Part shown: in pieces, positions 50,534 through 60,558 of the stretch
How positions within the stretch are numbered: position 1 is the first letter of the stretch
Layout of the letters: every line of letters starts with the position of its first letter
Source of the DNA: G963720515 sp963720515
GTDB lineage: Bacteria > Actinomycetota > Thermoleophilia > Gaiellales > Gaiellaceae
DNA: 64,000 bases
Direction of reading: 5' to 3'
Assembly (NCBI GenBank): GCA_963720515.1
Contig: OY970397.1
Location: 1,178,001 to 1,242,000, forward strand
Position numbers and translations under genes: made by a program
Notes under the pieces: model-generated
Told to the model about the DNA's origin: nothing
The model's database searches: none
What the model saw: the letters and a program-made list of their open reading frames with translations, nothing else

Positions 50534-52426
50534 ATGTGGAAGCTCGCCGTCGCGCTCGCCGCGCTCGCCCTCGCTGCGCCCGCGATCGCGTCGGCGGCGA
50601 CCGAGGACGACCTCGCGCAGCGCTACGCGCCGGTCGTCCGCGTCGTCGACCAGGAGGAGGAATGCGGCTACGGCGAGGCCTACGAGCCGATCGACGTGGA
50701 CGCGCTCTTCGGCGAGGACACCGTGTCGCTCCGCGGCCCGTGGACGTCGAACGACCTGATCGAGGTCGCCCCGACCGCCGACGACCTCGGCAAGGGCCTC
50801 TGGGACTACAACCTCGACTTCCCGGGCAACGCGCTCGAGCCGGGGTGCACCTACGAGCAATGGGCGCGGCGCATCACCGAGGGGCAGCGGCCGACCGTGT
50901 ACGCGCACGTCGCGCACGATCCCGACTACCCCGAGTCGCTCGCGCTCCAGTACTGGCTCTTCTATCCCTTCAACGACTGGAACAACAATCACGAGGGCGA
51001 CTGGGAGATGATCCAGCTCGTCTTCGACGCCCCGACCGTGGACGAGGCGCTCGCGAAGGGCCCGGCGAAGGTCGGCTACTCCCAGCACGAGGGTGCCGAG
51101 CAGGCGGACTGGGGCGACGACAAGCTCACGCTCGTGGACGGGACGCACCCGGTCGTCTACCCGGGTGCCGGCTCCCACGCGAACTTCTACGAGGACGCGC
51201 TCTTCATCGGGCGCTCCGCCCAGGAGGGCGTCGGCTGCGACGACACGACCGGCCCGAGCCGGGAGCTCCGGCCCGTCGTCCAAACGATCCCGTCCGACGA
51301 GGCCGAGGCGCGCAAGGCGTTCCCGTGGATCGCCTACGAGGGGCGCTGGGGCGAGCGGCAGCGCGCGTTCCTGAACGGGCCGACGGGGCCCAACCTGAAG
51401 ACGCAGTGGACGGCGCCGATCACGTGGGCCGAGGACTGGCGCGACGAGGCCTACGCGATCCCGGCGGGCGGCCATCTCGGGACGGACGCGACCGACTTCT
51501 TCTGCGACGCCGTCGCGGCCGGCTCGAACCTCTTCATCCGGGCCAACGACAACCCGCAGCAGATGCTGCTCGTACTCGTCGTCCTGGCGGCCCTCCTCCT
51601 CTACGCGTTCAACCGCACGACCTGGAGGCCGTCCACGCCGCTCCACGTCGCCCGGCGCCGCTCCTGGGGGCAGACGCTGACCGCGAGCGCGCGGATGTAC
51701 CGCGGGCACGCGGGTCTCTTCGTCGCGATCGGGCTGATCACGATCCCGGTCGCGGCGGTCGTCTCGCTCCTCCAGTGGCTCATCGTCACCGGCACGCACG
51801 CGCTCGGCCTTGGTGCGGTCGCGGAATGGGAGGGCTTCGGGCTCGGGTTCGCGGTCCTCCTCGGCACCGTACTGACGCTCCTCGGACTCGCGCTGGTCCA
51901 GGCCGCATGCGTGCGGGCGATCGCCGAGTTCGACGCGGGCCGTGAGATCGGCGCGGTGCAGGCCTACGCGCTCGCGCTCGACAGCGTGAAGCCGCTCGTC
52001 GGGGCCCTCGCAGTCGCAGTCGTGATCGTCAGCCTGCTCGGCGCCACGGTCGTCCTGATCCCTGTCGCGATCTGGCTCGCAGTCCGCTGGGCGCTGCTCG
52101 TTCCGTGCGCCGAGCTCGAGGAGCTCGACTGGCGCGCCGCCCTCCGCCGAAGCGGCAAGCTCGTCCGGCACCAGTGGCTCAAGGTCGGGACGCTCGTCCT
52201 CTCCGCCTCCGCCCTCGTGCTCGTCCTCGGCCCGCTCCTCGGCGCGCTGCTCCTCTTCCTCCCCGGCGCCCCTCTGGCGCTCGTGAACATCGTCGCGGGC
52301 GTCGTCTACGCCGTCTCGATGCCGTTCGTCGGCATCACCACGGCCTACGTCTACTACGACACACTCGTACGCGAGGAGCTCGCGCCCGCCGTTCCGACCG
52401 AGCTGCCCGCAGAGGCCCGCTCGTAG
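50534..52426 (+). CDS. Vps62-like extracellular domain fused to a membrane domain
   Basis: A 630-residue protein with a signal peptide (1-22). The exported N-terminal domain (~25-345) has the Vps62-like signature SLALQYWLFYPFNDWNNNHEGDWEMIQLVF and YPGAGSHANFYEDALFIG. After one helix (~350-365), a cytoplasmic stretch leads to a six-helix region (~400-620) like DUF975/YciC-type proteins (AELEELDWRAALRRSGKLVRHQW). This combination is not one I know. ATG 50534 follows TACGCT by six bases. It overlaps the convergent YihY gene by 73 bases. Confidence 0.78.
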   Translation: MWKLAVALAALALAAPAIASAATEDDLAQRYAPVVRVVDQEEECGYGEAYEPIDVDALFGEDTVSLRGPWTSNDLIEVAPTADDLGKGLWDYNLDFPGNALEPGCTYEQWARRITEGQRPTVYAHVAHDPDYPESLALQYWLFYPFNDWNNNHEGDWEMIQLVFDAPTVDEALAKGPAKVGYSQHEGAEQADWGDDKLTLVDGTHPVVYPGAGSHANFYEDALFIGRSAQEGVGCDDTTGPSRELRPVVQTIPSDEAEARKAFPWIAYEGRWGERQRAFLNGPTGPNLKTQWTAPITWAEDWRDEAYAIPAGGHLGTDATDFFCDAVAAGSNLFIRANDNPQQMLLVLVVLAALLLYAFNRTTWRPSTPLHVARRRSWGQTLTASARMYRGHAGLFVAIGLITIPVAAVVSLLQWLIVTGTHALGLGAVAEWEGFGLGFAVLLGTVLTLLGLALVQAACVRAIAEFDAGREIGAVQAYALALDSVKPLVGALAVAVVIVSLLGATVVLIPVAIWLAVRWALLVPCAELEELDWRAALRRSGKLVRHQWLKVGTLVLSASALVLVLGPLLGALLLFLPGAPLALVNIVAGVVYAVSMPFVGITTAYVYYDTLVREELAPAVPTELPAEARS

Positions 52427-53280
52427 AGCGTCGCGTTCAGCACGGCGGTCGCGATCATGAGACGGCTGATGAAGAAGAGGCCGAGGAGGAGCGCGGCGGC
52501 GAGGCCGAGCGCCCCGTAGGTCCCCTGCTTGTCCGCGGCCCAGGGGGCGATGAAATAGGTGAGGATCGCGCCGAGGATCTGGATGCCGATGCCGAAGAGG
52601 ATCGCCCCCGGGAGGAGCGCCCGCCACGGGGTGTGCCGGTGCGGCATCTCGTTCGCGATGAGGAGCCACAGGCCGGCGAACACGATCCAGTCGAGGAGCG
52701 TGAAGACGATCGCGCCGGCGTCCGAGTGGGCCTGAAGGGCACGCGCGAACGTCGGCGCGGCGAAGCAGGCGACGAGCAGCGCGAGGAGCCGGAACGTCGC
52801 GCCGACGGTCGGCTTCGGCGCGGTTCCGCGCCCCTCCTGCCACACGAGCCGGTGCGCCGTGATGAGGCCGCGCAGGAAGCTGCGGGTCGTCCAGAGGAGG
52901 ATCGGGATCCCGATGAGGAGCGCATACCAACGGCTCGAGCTCTTCGACGCGCCCGCGATCGAGGACGTGACGATGCCGCCCAGGCCGACCTCGTTCGCCG
53001 TCTCACCCGTGGTCTCGCCGGACGCGTCCGCGGCGAGTCCGAGCCCGGCGACCACGACGAGCGCGAACGGGAGAAGCCAGATGAAGAACCGGTACGCGAG
53101 CGCGCCCGCGATGAGGCCGCCGCCGATCTCGCCGTCGCGGTCGGCCGCCTCGAAGATCACGTCCACGGACCGGTGCCGCTTCCGCTCGACCTCCGCGCGC
53201 GCCTTCAGCCGAGCGGTGCGGTCCTTCGAGGCTGCGATCGCGCGGGCCCGGCGCGACGTCTCAGGCTCGTTCGGCTCCAC
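52354..53280 (-). CDS. YihY/BrkB-family membrane protein
   Basis: A 308-residue membrane protein with six helices and the family features GGGLIAGALAYRFFIWLLPFALVVVAGLG and YALLIGIPILLWTTRSFLRGL. Once called ribonuclease BN, the family has no confirmed enzyme activity. GTG 53280 follows TAGACT (53292-53287) by six bases. The basic N-tail (KARAEVERKRHRS) is cytoplasmic. Confidence 0.88.
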   Translation of the reverse strand: MEPNEPETSRRARAIAASKDRTARLKARAEVERKRHRSVDVIFEAADRDGEIGGGLIAGALAYRFFIWLLPFALVVVAGLGLAADASGETTGETANEVGLGGIVTSSIAGASKSSSRWYALLIGIPILLWTTRSFLRGLITAHRLVWQEGRGTAPKPTVGATFRLLALLVACFAAPTFARALQAHSDAGAIVFTLLDWIVFAGLWLLIANEMPHRHTPWRALLPGAILFGIGIQILGAILTYFIAPWAADKQGTYGALGLAAALLLGLFFISRLMIATAVLNATLYERASAGSSVGTAGASSSRTSVS

Positions 53281-53363
53281 GACGCGAGTCTAGGGCGGGG
53301 CGATGCGGAGGACAGCCGAGCGGCGGCCGGCCCGAAGGCCGGCCGCCGCAACGTGCCTATGGG

Positions 53364-56300
53364 TTAGGAGAACGGATCGATCCGGTTGCTCTCGCTGTAA
53401 AGCAGCGGGAAGAGGTTCCACGGATCGTTGCTCACGTAGTCAGGATCGCCGAGGACGTCCAGCGGACCTCCTCCGTTGTCCCAGAAGTCGAGGTTCGCCG
53501 CATCGGCCGTCACGCTGAAGCCGAAGTACGGCAGCGGCACCCCGACGATGCAGGGCGGAAGTGGAATGCCCAGCGGCAGGTAGCAGACACGGATGCCTGC
53601 CGACGCCGAGATCGACGTCAGGTTGTCGAGGAGGAAGCTCAGCTCCGGCCGGTACGTCGAGCCCGGCGAGGAGATGCCGTTCGCCGCCTCCGTCGAGCCG
53701 TGGTCGTAGACCAGCAGCATGCCGTTGACGCCGGGGTTCGCGGTGAAGGCCGCCGACCCCTCGACAACGACGACGTACTCGTTGCACGGCTCGCCGAACG
53801 GCGGGAAGCACTCTCCCTCGGACAGCTCGCCGGTCTTGATGCCGTAGTCGAGGCTCAGGTTCTGGAAGTTGAACGCGCTGACGATGCGCGTCCCGCCGTC
53901 CTGGCGCAGGAACCGGATCTCGACCTCGCTGCTGGCCGTAAACGAGGCGTTCCCGTCGACACCGAAGTCCCAGTCGAGGTGCATCGAGGACGGGACCGAG
54001 ACGACGATGAACTTCGTCGCGCTTCCCTCGCCCGCGCTCGGGAGCGGACCCTGGTACAGGGCGACCCGCCCGATCGGCTCGTTCGAGTCGAAGTGGACGT
54101 GGCCGGGGTTCTCGGCCACTGCGTCGAAGTCGATCTGGTCCGGCAGGTTCTGGAGACCGACCGTGAGGAAGTCTCCGTTCGCCTGGCCGATTCCGACGAA
54201 CACCGGATGGTCACCCGCGAACGGGTCGGTGAAGCTCGCGTTCGCGGTCGTCGAGGTCGAGTGGAACGAGCCTCCCTGCAGGTTGGTCAGCTGCACCTCC
54301 AGGTACTTCAGGCTCCCGCCGCTCGGGATGTAGAGGACGCGATCCTCGCCGGCGTCGAGGTTCTCGGTCGACGTGTAGATGTCGTCGAGGCGCGACATGA
54401 AGTGCGTCTCGCGTGTGTCGGCGCTGCCGGCGCCGGTTCTCGCCCACTGCCGGTCGATCTCACGGAGCCAGGGCGTGTACGAGATGGCCCCGCCCGGAGC
54501 GAGGAACGGCGCACGCATCGCGTCGTTCGACGCCGGGAGCTCCTTGGAGACGATGAGCGAGATCTGGTTCACGTGATCGCCGACGGCGGTGACGTTGCCG
54601 CCGGTGGGATCCCAGTCGGCCGTCCAGTTGGCCGGGATGTGCGCGATCAGGAAGTGGACCTGCTTGATCGCGTTCCCGAAGATGCCCTGGGCGCCCGTCA
54701 GGTCGAACGAGATCGCGTCGATCGGCGACGACATCGTGAACGTCGCGTGTCCGGTCGCACCCGGGGCGACGTCGAGCGCCGCCGCGGCCGGGAGCCCGTC
54801 CACGGATGCCTCGACGTGCGTGCTGTTGTCCGCGTTGTCGTCGTCCGTGATGTCGATGTCGCCGACGAGCGCGATCGAGTCGATCCCTGAGCTCGCCGTG
54901 TAGTCGAAGCTCGTCGCGAGGTCGGTCGTGAGATCGATGCTCGCGGGGATGCTGTCGATCGTGAGCGTCGCGTCGATGTCGTAGTTCGGGAAGAACCGCC
55001 CGCCGAACCGCGAGTCGAACGTGGCGTCGAGCTGATGCGCCGCGTTCGCGCGGTAGTGCGTCTCGAGGGTCCTGGCCGCGTCGTTCGACGTGTAGGTGAA
55101 CGAACGGATGCCGAAGACACCGGCTGCGAGCTCCCTGAAGTCGCCCGCACCGTGGTCGACGAAGCGCCCGTAGTCGTGCGCGCTCGTAGACGCCACCGGG
55201 AGCGGGTCGAGCCCCACCTCGGTCGCGACGTCCACCTGGACGCCACCGAGGAAGTTCGCGGCGGAGTCGGAGTGGTAGTCGATGGCCGTGCTCCCGCCAC
55301 CCGTCGCCCACGTCCCGTGGAAGCTCGGGATGTGGTCCGCACGGGCGCGGGCGTCACGGAGCGTCTCGCCGAAGACCGCATTCGACGACGGGATCCCGGG
55401 CCCGGTCGGATCCCAGAGCCTGACGGTTGCGACCCCGACGAAGTCGGTGTTCGGTCCCGTGCCGTCCTCGGCCTTAACGGTGAGGTGCCCCGCCGGGTCG
55501 AAGTCGAACGAGAAGACCGCCGGCAGGTCCCCGAGCGCCACGTCGAAGTTGAGCGAGTCGACGTGGCCGAGGCAGCCGACCTCGCCGATGCCCTGCGGCG
55601 GGTCGGTGGTGTAGCTGAACGTCGTCGGGAGGTCGATCTCGAAGTGCGTCTTCCCGAGCGGCATGTCGAAGATGTGGCAGTCCGCGAGGATGTCGTGCCC
55701 CGGGATCAGGTTCGAGGCCGGCGTCGTCTCGATATAGGCATTCATCGGGGCCGCCTGCCCCGTCTCGACGTCGTACACCTCGCCGGTCGGCGACGGGTCG
55801 AGGTCGAGCGTCGCCTTGGTCAGGTGCACGATCCGCGCGGCCGCCGTGCCGTGCGTCCCGTCGTCGATGAGCGAGAACACGTGGCGGTCGGCGAAGCCCC
55901 ACGCGGGCGCGAGTTCGAGGTCGTCGTCGTCGCCGATCACGAGCTGAACCGCTCCGATCGACTCGCCCGGGTTGGTGGCCTGGGCCGTGAACTTGTCGTC
56001 CGCCGGCAGATATGCGGCGGTCAGATCCGGCGCGTTCACCACCTTGGCCTCGACGTAGCCGACGTTGTAGCCAAGGAAGCCGCTCGTGTTCAGGAAGCCG
56101 CCGTCCTCGGTCGCCTTCAGGCTCAGGTCGAGGGTGTTCGCGTTGACGTCGAGCGTCGCGGTGCCGGAGAGGCCGACGGTGAGCGCGACCGAGGTCGGCA
56201 CGTCACCGGCCGTCCCGACGATCGTGAGGCCATCGTTTCGCGTCCGCGTCAGCGTGACGGCGTTGATCGGCGCGCTCGCGCTGTGGTTGAGCGTCATCGT

Positions 56301-57268
56301 CTTCGCCGCCTCGTCGAGGTGGAGCTGCAGATGCTCGTGCGTCGGCATCTGGTCGACGACCAGGTTCGTCTGGTAGTCGGAGACGCCGCCCGGCGCGGAC
56401 TCCTCCTCGAGGTACTCGAACGTGACCTTGCTGGCCGCGCTCGCGTCCCACGTCAGGTCGAGCGAGGTGTCGGTCCCGCCAGGACCGGGCGAGAGGACCG
56501 ACTCCGAGACGCCGAGTCCGAGGTCGATGCTCGCAGGCACCGGCTCGACCAGCGCAGACATGGCGTCGGCGTTCAGGATCCCGGTCAGATTCGTGCCGTC
56601 GAAATGGCCCGCCTGGAAGCGCAGCGGGTTCGAGGCGCCCGTGGTGAGCATCGTCGTGTCGAAGGTGTGCGTCGTCCCCGCGACGATGTTCGGCGTGAAC
56701 TGGATCTCCTCGTTGAGCGGTGCGATCCCTCCGACGCCGCCGCCCGCGGTTGTCGTCTGATAGCCGATGAAGAGGTTCGGCCCCGCCGGCAGTCCGAGCT
56801 CCGAGTTGAACGCATCCCATGGGAAGGCGACGAGCGCCTTCACGTTGGTCGCGAACGGTGCGACGCCCAGCCGGTTGATGTTCAGGCGAAGGTGCGGGAC
56901 CGGGGTGAGCTCGGTGTTCACCTCCACCTGGAGGTCGTCACCGCCCTTCCCGGTCGTCTTGCTCGTGTCGCAGTCCAGCCGCTTCGGCGATCCGGCTCGC
57001 TGGTTCGCGACCACCGGAGGACCGCTGCCCGCCTGGCAGACGACGACATACGGCACGGGAAAGTGGTCGAGCGCCGTCGCGATGTCGTTCAGCGGGATGC
57101 TGAATTGATGCTGTCGAGCAGCGTGACCTCGCCGTGCTCCGGAACGATCGGGTCCGGAGGCAGGTCCGCCCGCGCCGAGGCGCCGAGGAACGCGACGCCG
57201 AACGCGAGCATCACGATGAGTGCCGCGAGCACACGCGCTCTGCCGAGTGAAGCAGGGGTGGCCGTCAT
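53364..57268 (-). CDS. Giant secreted beta-repeat protein (frameshifted near N-terminus)
   Basis: About 1,300 residues. The start MTATPASLGRARVLAALIVMLAFGVAFLGASARA is a signal peptide. A one-base frameshift near 57105 is needed to pass into the 1,230-residue open frame (FSIPLNDIATALDHFPVPYVVVC...). The body consists of at least ten degenerate beta-rich units. Each opens with a Pro-x-x-(I/M/L) strand followed by a short Asp/Gly turn and an I-x-x-(I/V)-x-L strand, for example PASIDLTTDLATSFDYTAS, PAAAALDVAPGATGHATFT, PDQIDFDAVAENPGHVHFD and PSSMHLDWDFGVDGNASFT. Very acidic, few Cys. It is probably a cell-surface or extracellular structural protein; no enzyme motif or anchor seen. Confidence 0.72.
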
Positions 57269-57340
57269 GGGGGTTGTCCTCTCTGCCGCAGCCTAGGTTT
57301 GTGCTATTTCGGCGACGCTACAACGGCCCGTGTCGATTCG

Positions 57341-57361
57341 CACTATCCCCCCGGGATAGTG
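57341..57361. promoter_or_regulatory. 21-base dyad upstream of the giant gene
   Basis: CACTATCCC and GGGATAGTG flank three C residues, followed on the plus strand by five T. It could be an operator for the giant gene or a terminator for plus-strand antisense transcription. Confidence 0.5.
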
Positions 57362-57444
57362 TTTTTCGAGCGAATGCTGTCGTGCGCAAAAGCGCGCTCC
57401 GTCGGCCAGTCGGCGCTCGTGCGCGCCTCCGGCGAAATCAGGAT

Positions 57445-57801
57445 TCAGCGCGACACGCGGAGCATGGCGTGCATGCCCTTGGCGCGGTGCCCGGCGATCG
57501 CGCACCACACGTGGTAGCGCCCGGCGCGGAGGCTGAACGTGCGGATCGCACGGTCGCCCGAGAGGGTCTTCGGGATCACATACGTGTGCGTGCCGCCGAT
57601 GCGCTTGAGGCGCAGGTCGTGGGGGTCCTCGCCGAAGTTCACGAGCTCGATCTTCACCTGGCCGCGCGGGACCTTGAGCCGCGAGAGCGAGATCCTGAAC
57701 TCGTCGGCGGTCACCTGGAGCCGGGCCGGATACGTCGCGGCGTGCACGGCCGAGCCGCCGAGCACGGAGGCGAGGAGCGCGACGAGGACGAGGCGCCTCA
57801 C
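57445..57801 (-). CDS. Secreted cupredoxin-like copper protein
   Basis: A 118-residue exported protein: signal peptide (1-21), then a plastocyanin/azurin-like fold with His in GEDPHDLRL and the loop YHVWCAIAGHRAKGMHAML that supplies Cys, His and Met, the standard type-1 copper ligand set. GTG 57801 overlaps the DUF1501 stop (GTGA), so it is co-translated. It could pass electrons outside the membrane; partner unknown. Confidence 0.85.
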   Translation of the reverse strand: MRRLVLVALLASVLGGSAVHAATYPARLQVTADEFRISLSRLKVPRGQVKIELVNFGEDPHDLRLKRIGGTHTYVIPKTLSGDRAIRTFSLRAGRYHVWCAIAGHRAKGMHAMLRVSR

Positions 57802-59156
57802 TTGAGGAGCGTGGGCCGTGCGAACGCGCCGGCGTTCGGGATCACAGCTGCCGCATCCGCGCCGAACCACTGCTCGAGGATGGAGCAGTAGAGCGAGCGG
57901 TAGTCGAAGGTCGCCTTCAGGTTCCCGTCGTCGTCGAGCCCCGTCGTGAGCCCGGGGAACTCGCCGAGCATCTGGCCCTTGACGCGCGAGCCGATGAGGA
58001 AGCCGGTGCCGGCGGCGCCGTGGTCGGTTCCGGCCGAGCCGTTCTCCTCGCCGCGGCGTCCGAACTCGCTCCACACGTGGACGAGGACGCGGTCGGCGAG
58101 CCCGCGCGCCTCGAGGTCGCGCTGGAACGCGAGCAGCGAGTCCGCGGTGAGCTTGAGCCCGTCCGTGAGCTCCTGCGCCTGGTCCGAGTGGGTGTCGTAC
58201 ATCCCGGGCGCGTTCACGGCGACTGCGCGAAGCGGCAGCCCGGCCGCGATCATCGCCGCGAGGCCCCGGAGCCGGTCGGGGAACGAGTCGCGGGCGGTCG
58301 GGTACGGGACCGGCGTGCCGAAGTTGCCGTCCTTGAACGGCTGGAGCTGGCTGCGCAGGCGCGCGGACTGGCGCGTCACCCCGGACACCGTCTTCGTCGC
58401 CGCGCTCGTCCCGGCGGGGAACGTGCCGAGCGCGTCGAGCATCCGGGTCTCCACCGAGCCCCAGACGCCCGCGGCCCAGAAGTCGTAGTCGTCGATCTGG
58501 GACACGGCCGCGATCGGCACCTTGGCGGACGCGAGCGAGGGCTGGAGCGAGTCGGAGAGCGCGAGGCCCTGAAGCGGGTTGTCCATCGTCCCGGTCCGGT
58601 CGAGGTAGCGGCCGAGCCAGCCGGTGAGCAGGTGCGCGTCGGTCGCGCCGACCTCCCAGTAGTGGCGCGACGTGAAGTGCGACTGGTCGGCGTTCGTATA
58701 GCCGACCGCCGGGAGCACGGTGACCTTGCCCTCGCCGTGGAGCTGCGCGACCGGCGCGAGCGACGGGTGCCAGTGGAGGCTCGTGTCCTCGGCGAACGGC
58801 GTGCCGGCGCCCGCCGGGAGCGCAAGGCTGGGGCGCAGCGACTGGTACGTCGCGTTCCCGGCCGGGAAGAGCATCGAGAGCGAGTCGGCGCCGCCCTCGA
58901 GGAAGACGGAGACGAGGATCGGGTCGTTCGTCGCCGCGCGGGCGACGCCCTCCTCGAAGAGTCCGAGCGGCAGCTTGCCGGCGCCGTACACGGAGAGCGC
59001 GAGCCCGGCCGCCTGGAGGAAGAAGCTGCGCCGGTCGAGCCCGCTCCCGGCGGGAACCGGCATCCCCGGCTCGATCGCCGGCAGGCCGCGGCCCGCCTCG
59101 GCGACGGACTTGCGCAGGAGCGAGGCCCGCGAGAACTCGTTGCAGGAGCAGGTCAT
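57798..59156 (-). CDS. DUF1501 family Tat-exported protein
   Basis: A 452-residue protein with a twin-arginine signal at about 41-60 (LDRRSFFLQAAGLALSVYGAG) and the DUF1501 body: ILVSVFLEGGADSLSMLFPAGN, HWHPSLAPVAQLHGEGKVTVLPAVGYTNADQSHF, DRVLVHVWSEFGRRGEENGSAGTDHGAAG. The fold is related to alkaline phosphatase/sulfatase-type hydrolases, but the activity is unknown. The N-terminal MTCSCNEFSR before the signal is unusual. It is coupled at both ends (ATGA with DUF1800, GTGA with cupredoxin). Confidence 0.9.
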   Translation of the reverse strand: MTCSCNEFSRASLLRKSVAEAGRGLPAIEPGMPVPAGSGLDRRSFFLQAAGLALSVYGAGKLPLGLFEEGVARAATNDPILVSVFLEGGADSLSMLFPAGNATYQSLRPSLALPAGAGTPFAEDTSLHWHPSLAPVAQLHGEGKVTVLPAVGYTNADQSHFTSRHYWEVGATDAHLLTGWLGRYLDRTGTMDNPLQGLALSDSLQPSLASAKVPIAAVSQIDDYDFWAAGVWGSVETRMLDALGTFPAGTSAATKTVSGVTRQSARLRSQLQPFKDGNFGTPVPYPTARDSFPDRLRGLAAMIAAGLPLRAVAVNAPGMYDTHSDQAQELTDGLKLTADSLLAFQRDLEARGLADRVLVHVWSEFGRRGEENGSAGTDHGAAGTGFLIGSRVKGQMLGEFPGLTTGLDDDGNLKATFDYRSLYCSILEQWFGADAAAVIPNAGAFARPTLLK

Positions 59157-60535
59157 GAGGTCTGGTAGTCGGGCGAGACGGCCACGAGGATCCGCAGCGC
59201 GTTCACGATGAGGACGGGGTAGGTGTCGCGCTTCCAGTTCGCGTTGGCGTCGCCGAGCGCGGTGTGCGCGAAGGCCCGGAGCGCCCGGCGTCCGCCCGTG
59301 CTCACGGTCGGGTTCCCCCAGAAGGCAAGCGCTCTTGCGACGAGCTTGTCCGCGTCCACGGGCAGCTTGCCGCTCATCGTGTCCGTGTCGAGGGCGTACG
59401 GCCGCGCGGTGTAGTTCGCGGCGGTCCAGCGGCCGCGAAGGGTGGACGTGTCGAGCCAGCGCTGGTCGTCCCAGCCGGCGACATTCGGCGGGTAGAAGAG
59501 CCGCTGTCCGTCCATCTCGGAGATCCAGGCCCAGGCGTCCGAGTTCACGGGCCGGCGCAGCGCGCGGTGCATCCCGGCGACCTGGACGACGGGCGGCTTC
59601 ATCATCCGCGGGCCGGTGTACAGCCGCGGGTGCCGGAGGATCGCCTCGACGACCGGGCGGACCTTGTGGCCCGAGCGCTTGTAGAGCGCGACGAGCCCGG
59701 CCTGCGTCGCCGACGACGGCGGCGTCGGGATGAAGTAGCTCCAGAGCTTGCGGACGAAGAAGCTCGCGTGCGCGGGATGGCCGACGCAGAGCTTGCAGGC
59801 CTGCTCCCACGTGTAGGCGCCGGGCTTGCCGAAGATCGTCTTCACGCCGTCGTCGTGGCGGTTCGGGTCGAAGCGGAAGTTCACGTCGCCCTGGCCTTCC
59901 ACCCAGTCGTTCCGCCAGCCGGTGAGCGCGCGGGCCTGCTCGCGGACGTCGGCTTCCGTGTAGCCGCGACCGGCGCCGAGCGTGAAGAGCTCCATCATCT
60001 CGCGCCCGTAGTTCTCGTTCGGGTGGCGCTTCGTGTTCTCGTTGCCGTTCAGCCAGAGCAGCATGGCCGGGTCCTTGGTGACGTTCAGGAGGAGCGAGTC
60101 GAACGAGCCGAGGCCGTAGCGCCGGAGGAGCCCGTTCTGCTGGAGCATCCACTTCTGCGAGCCGACGCCCGCGTTCGAGGTCGCGAACCAGTCGTGCCAG
60201 ATGAGCGTCATCCGCTCGACGAGCTGCTGGTTCGAGCGCACCATCCGGTCGAGCCACCAGAGGTGGTCGTGGCCCCAGGCGTCGAGCGGGGCGATCGGCG
60301 CGCCGTCGTCGTCGGTCGGCCTGGGGCCGACGAGCCGCGCGCGCGGCGGATGCACGAGGTCGTGGACGGCCCGCTCGAGTCCCTTGCGGGCGACGCGCTT
60401 CGCCTCGCCCGGCTTCGGGCCGAAGCCGGCGCGCCACAGCAGGCGCTCGGCCTCCTTGGGACCAAAGCGTCCGTGGTAGACGGGCAGGCGGCGCGCCACG
60501 GTCAAATCGTCGGCAGAAGGGCCGTTCGCCGCCAC
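59153..60535 (-). CDS. DUF1800 family protein
   Basis: A 460-residue helical protein with the family pattern AERLLWRAGFGPKPGEAKRVARKGLERAVHDLV, MTLIWHDWFATS, NENYGREMMELFTLGAGRGYTEADVREQARALTGW and PPNVAGWDDQRWLD. DUF1800 and DUF1501 genes are commonly paired and thought to act together at the cell surface. No signal peptide is evident here. GTG 60535 starts the operon DUF1800-DUF1501-cupredoxin, divergent from the DCC-family gene. Confidence 0.9.
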   Translation of the reverse strand: MAANGPSADDLTVARRLPVYHGRFGPKEAERLLWRAGFGPKPGEAKRVARKGLERAVHDLVHPPRARLVGPRPTDDDGAPIAPLDAWGHDHLWWLDRMVRSNQQLVERMTLIWHDWFATSNAGVGSQKWMLQQNGLLRRYGLGSFDSLLLNVTKDPAMLLWLNGNENTKRHPNENYGREMMELFTLGAGRGYTEADVREQARALTGWRNDWVEGQGDVNFRFDPNRHDDGVKTIFGKPGAYTWEQACKLCVGHPAHASFFVRKLWSYFIPTPPSSATQAGLVALYKRSGHKVRPVVEAILRHPRLYTGPRMMKPPVVQVAGMHRALRRPVNSDAWAWISEMDGQRLFYPPNVAGWDDQRWLDTSTLRGRWTAANYTARPYALDTDTMSGKLPVDADKLVARALAFWGNPTVSTGGRRALRAFAHTALGDANANWKRDTYPVLIVNALRILVAVSPDYQTS

Positions 60536-60558
60536 CCCTGATCGCGGTATCGTCGCTT

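Noticed and set aside
49658..52930. A 1,090-codon minus-strand open frame
   Set aside because: It is antisense to the MFS and Vps62-like genes, with compositionally biased translation and no domain.
57299..57517. A 72-codon plus-strand frame over the dyad upstream of the giant gene
   Set aside because: It has no ribosome site or promoter box, overlaps the cupredoxin gene antisense, and looks random in composition.
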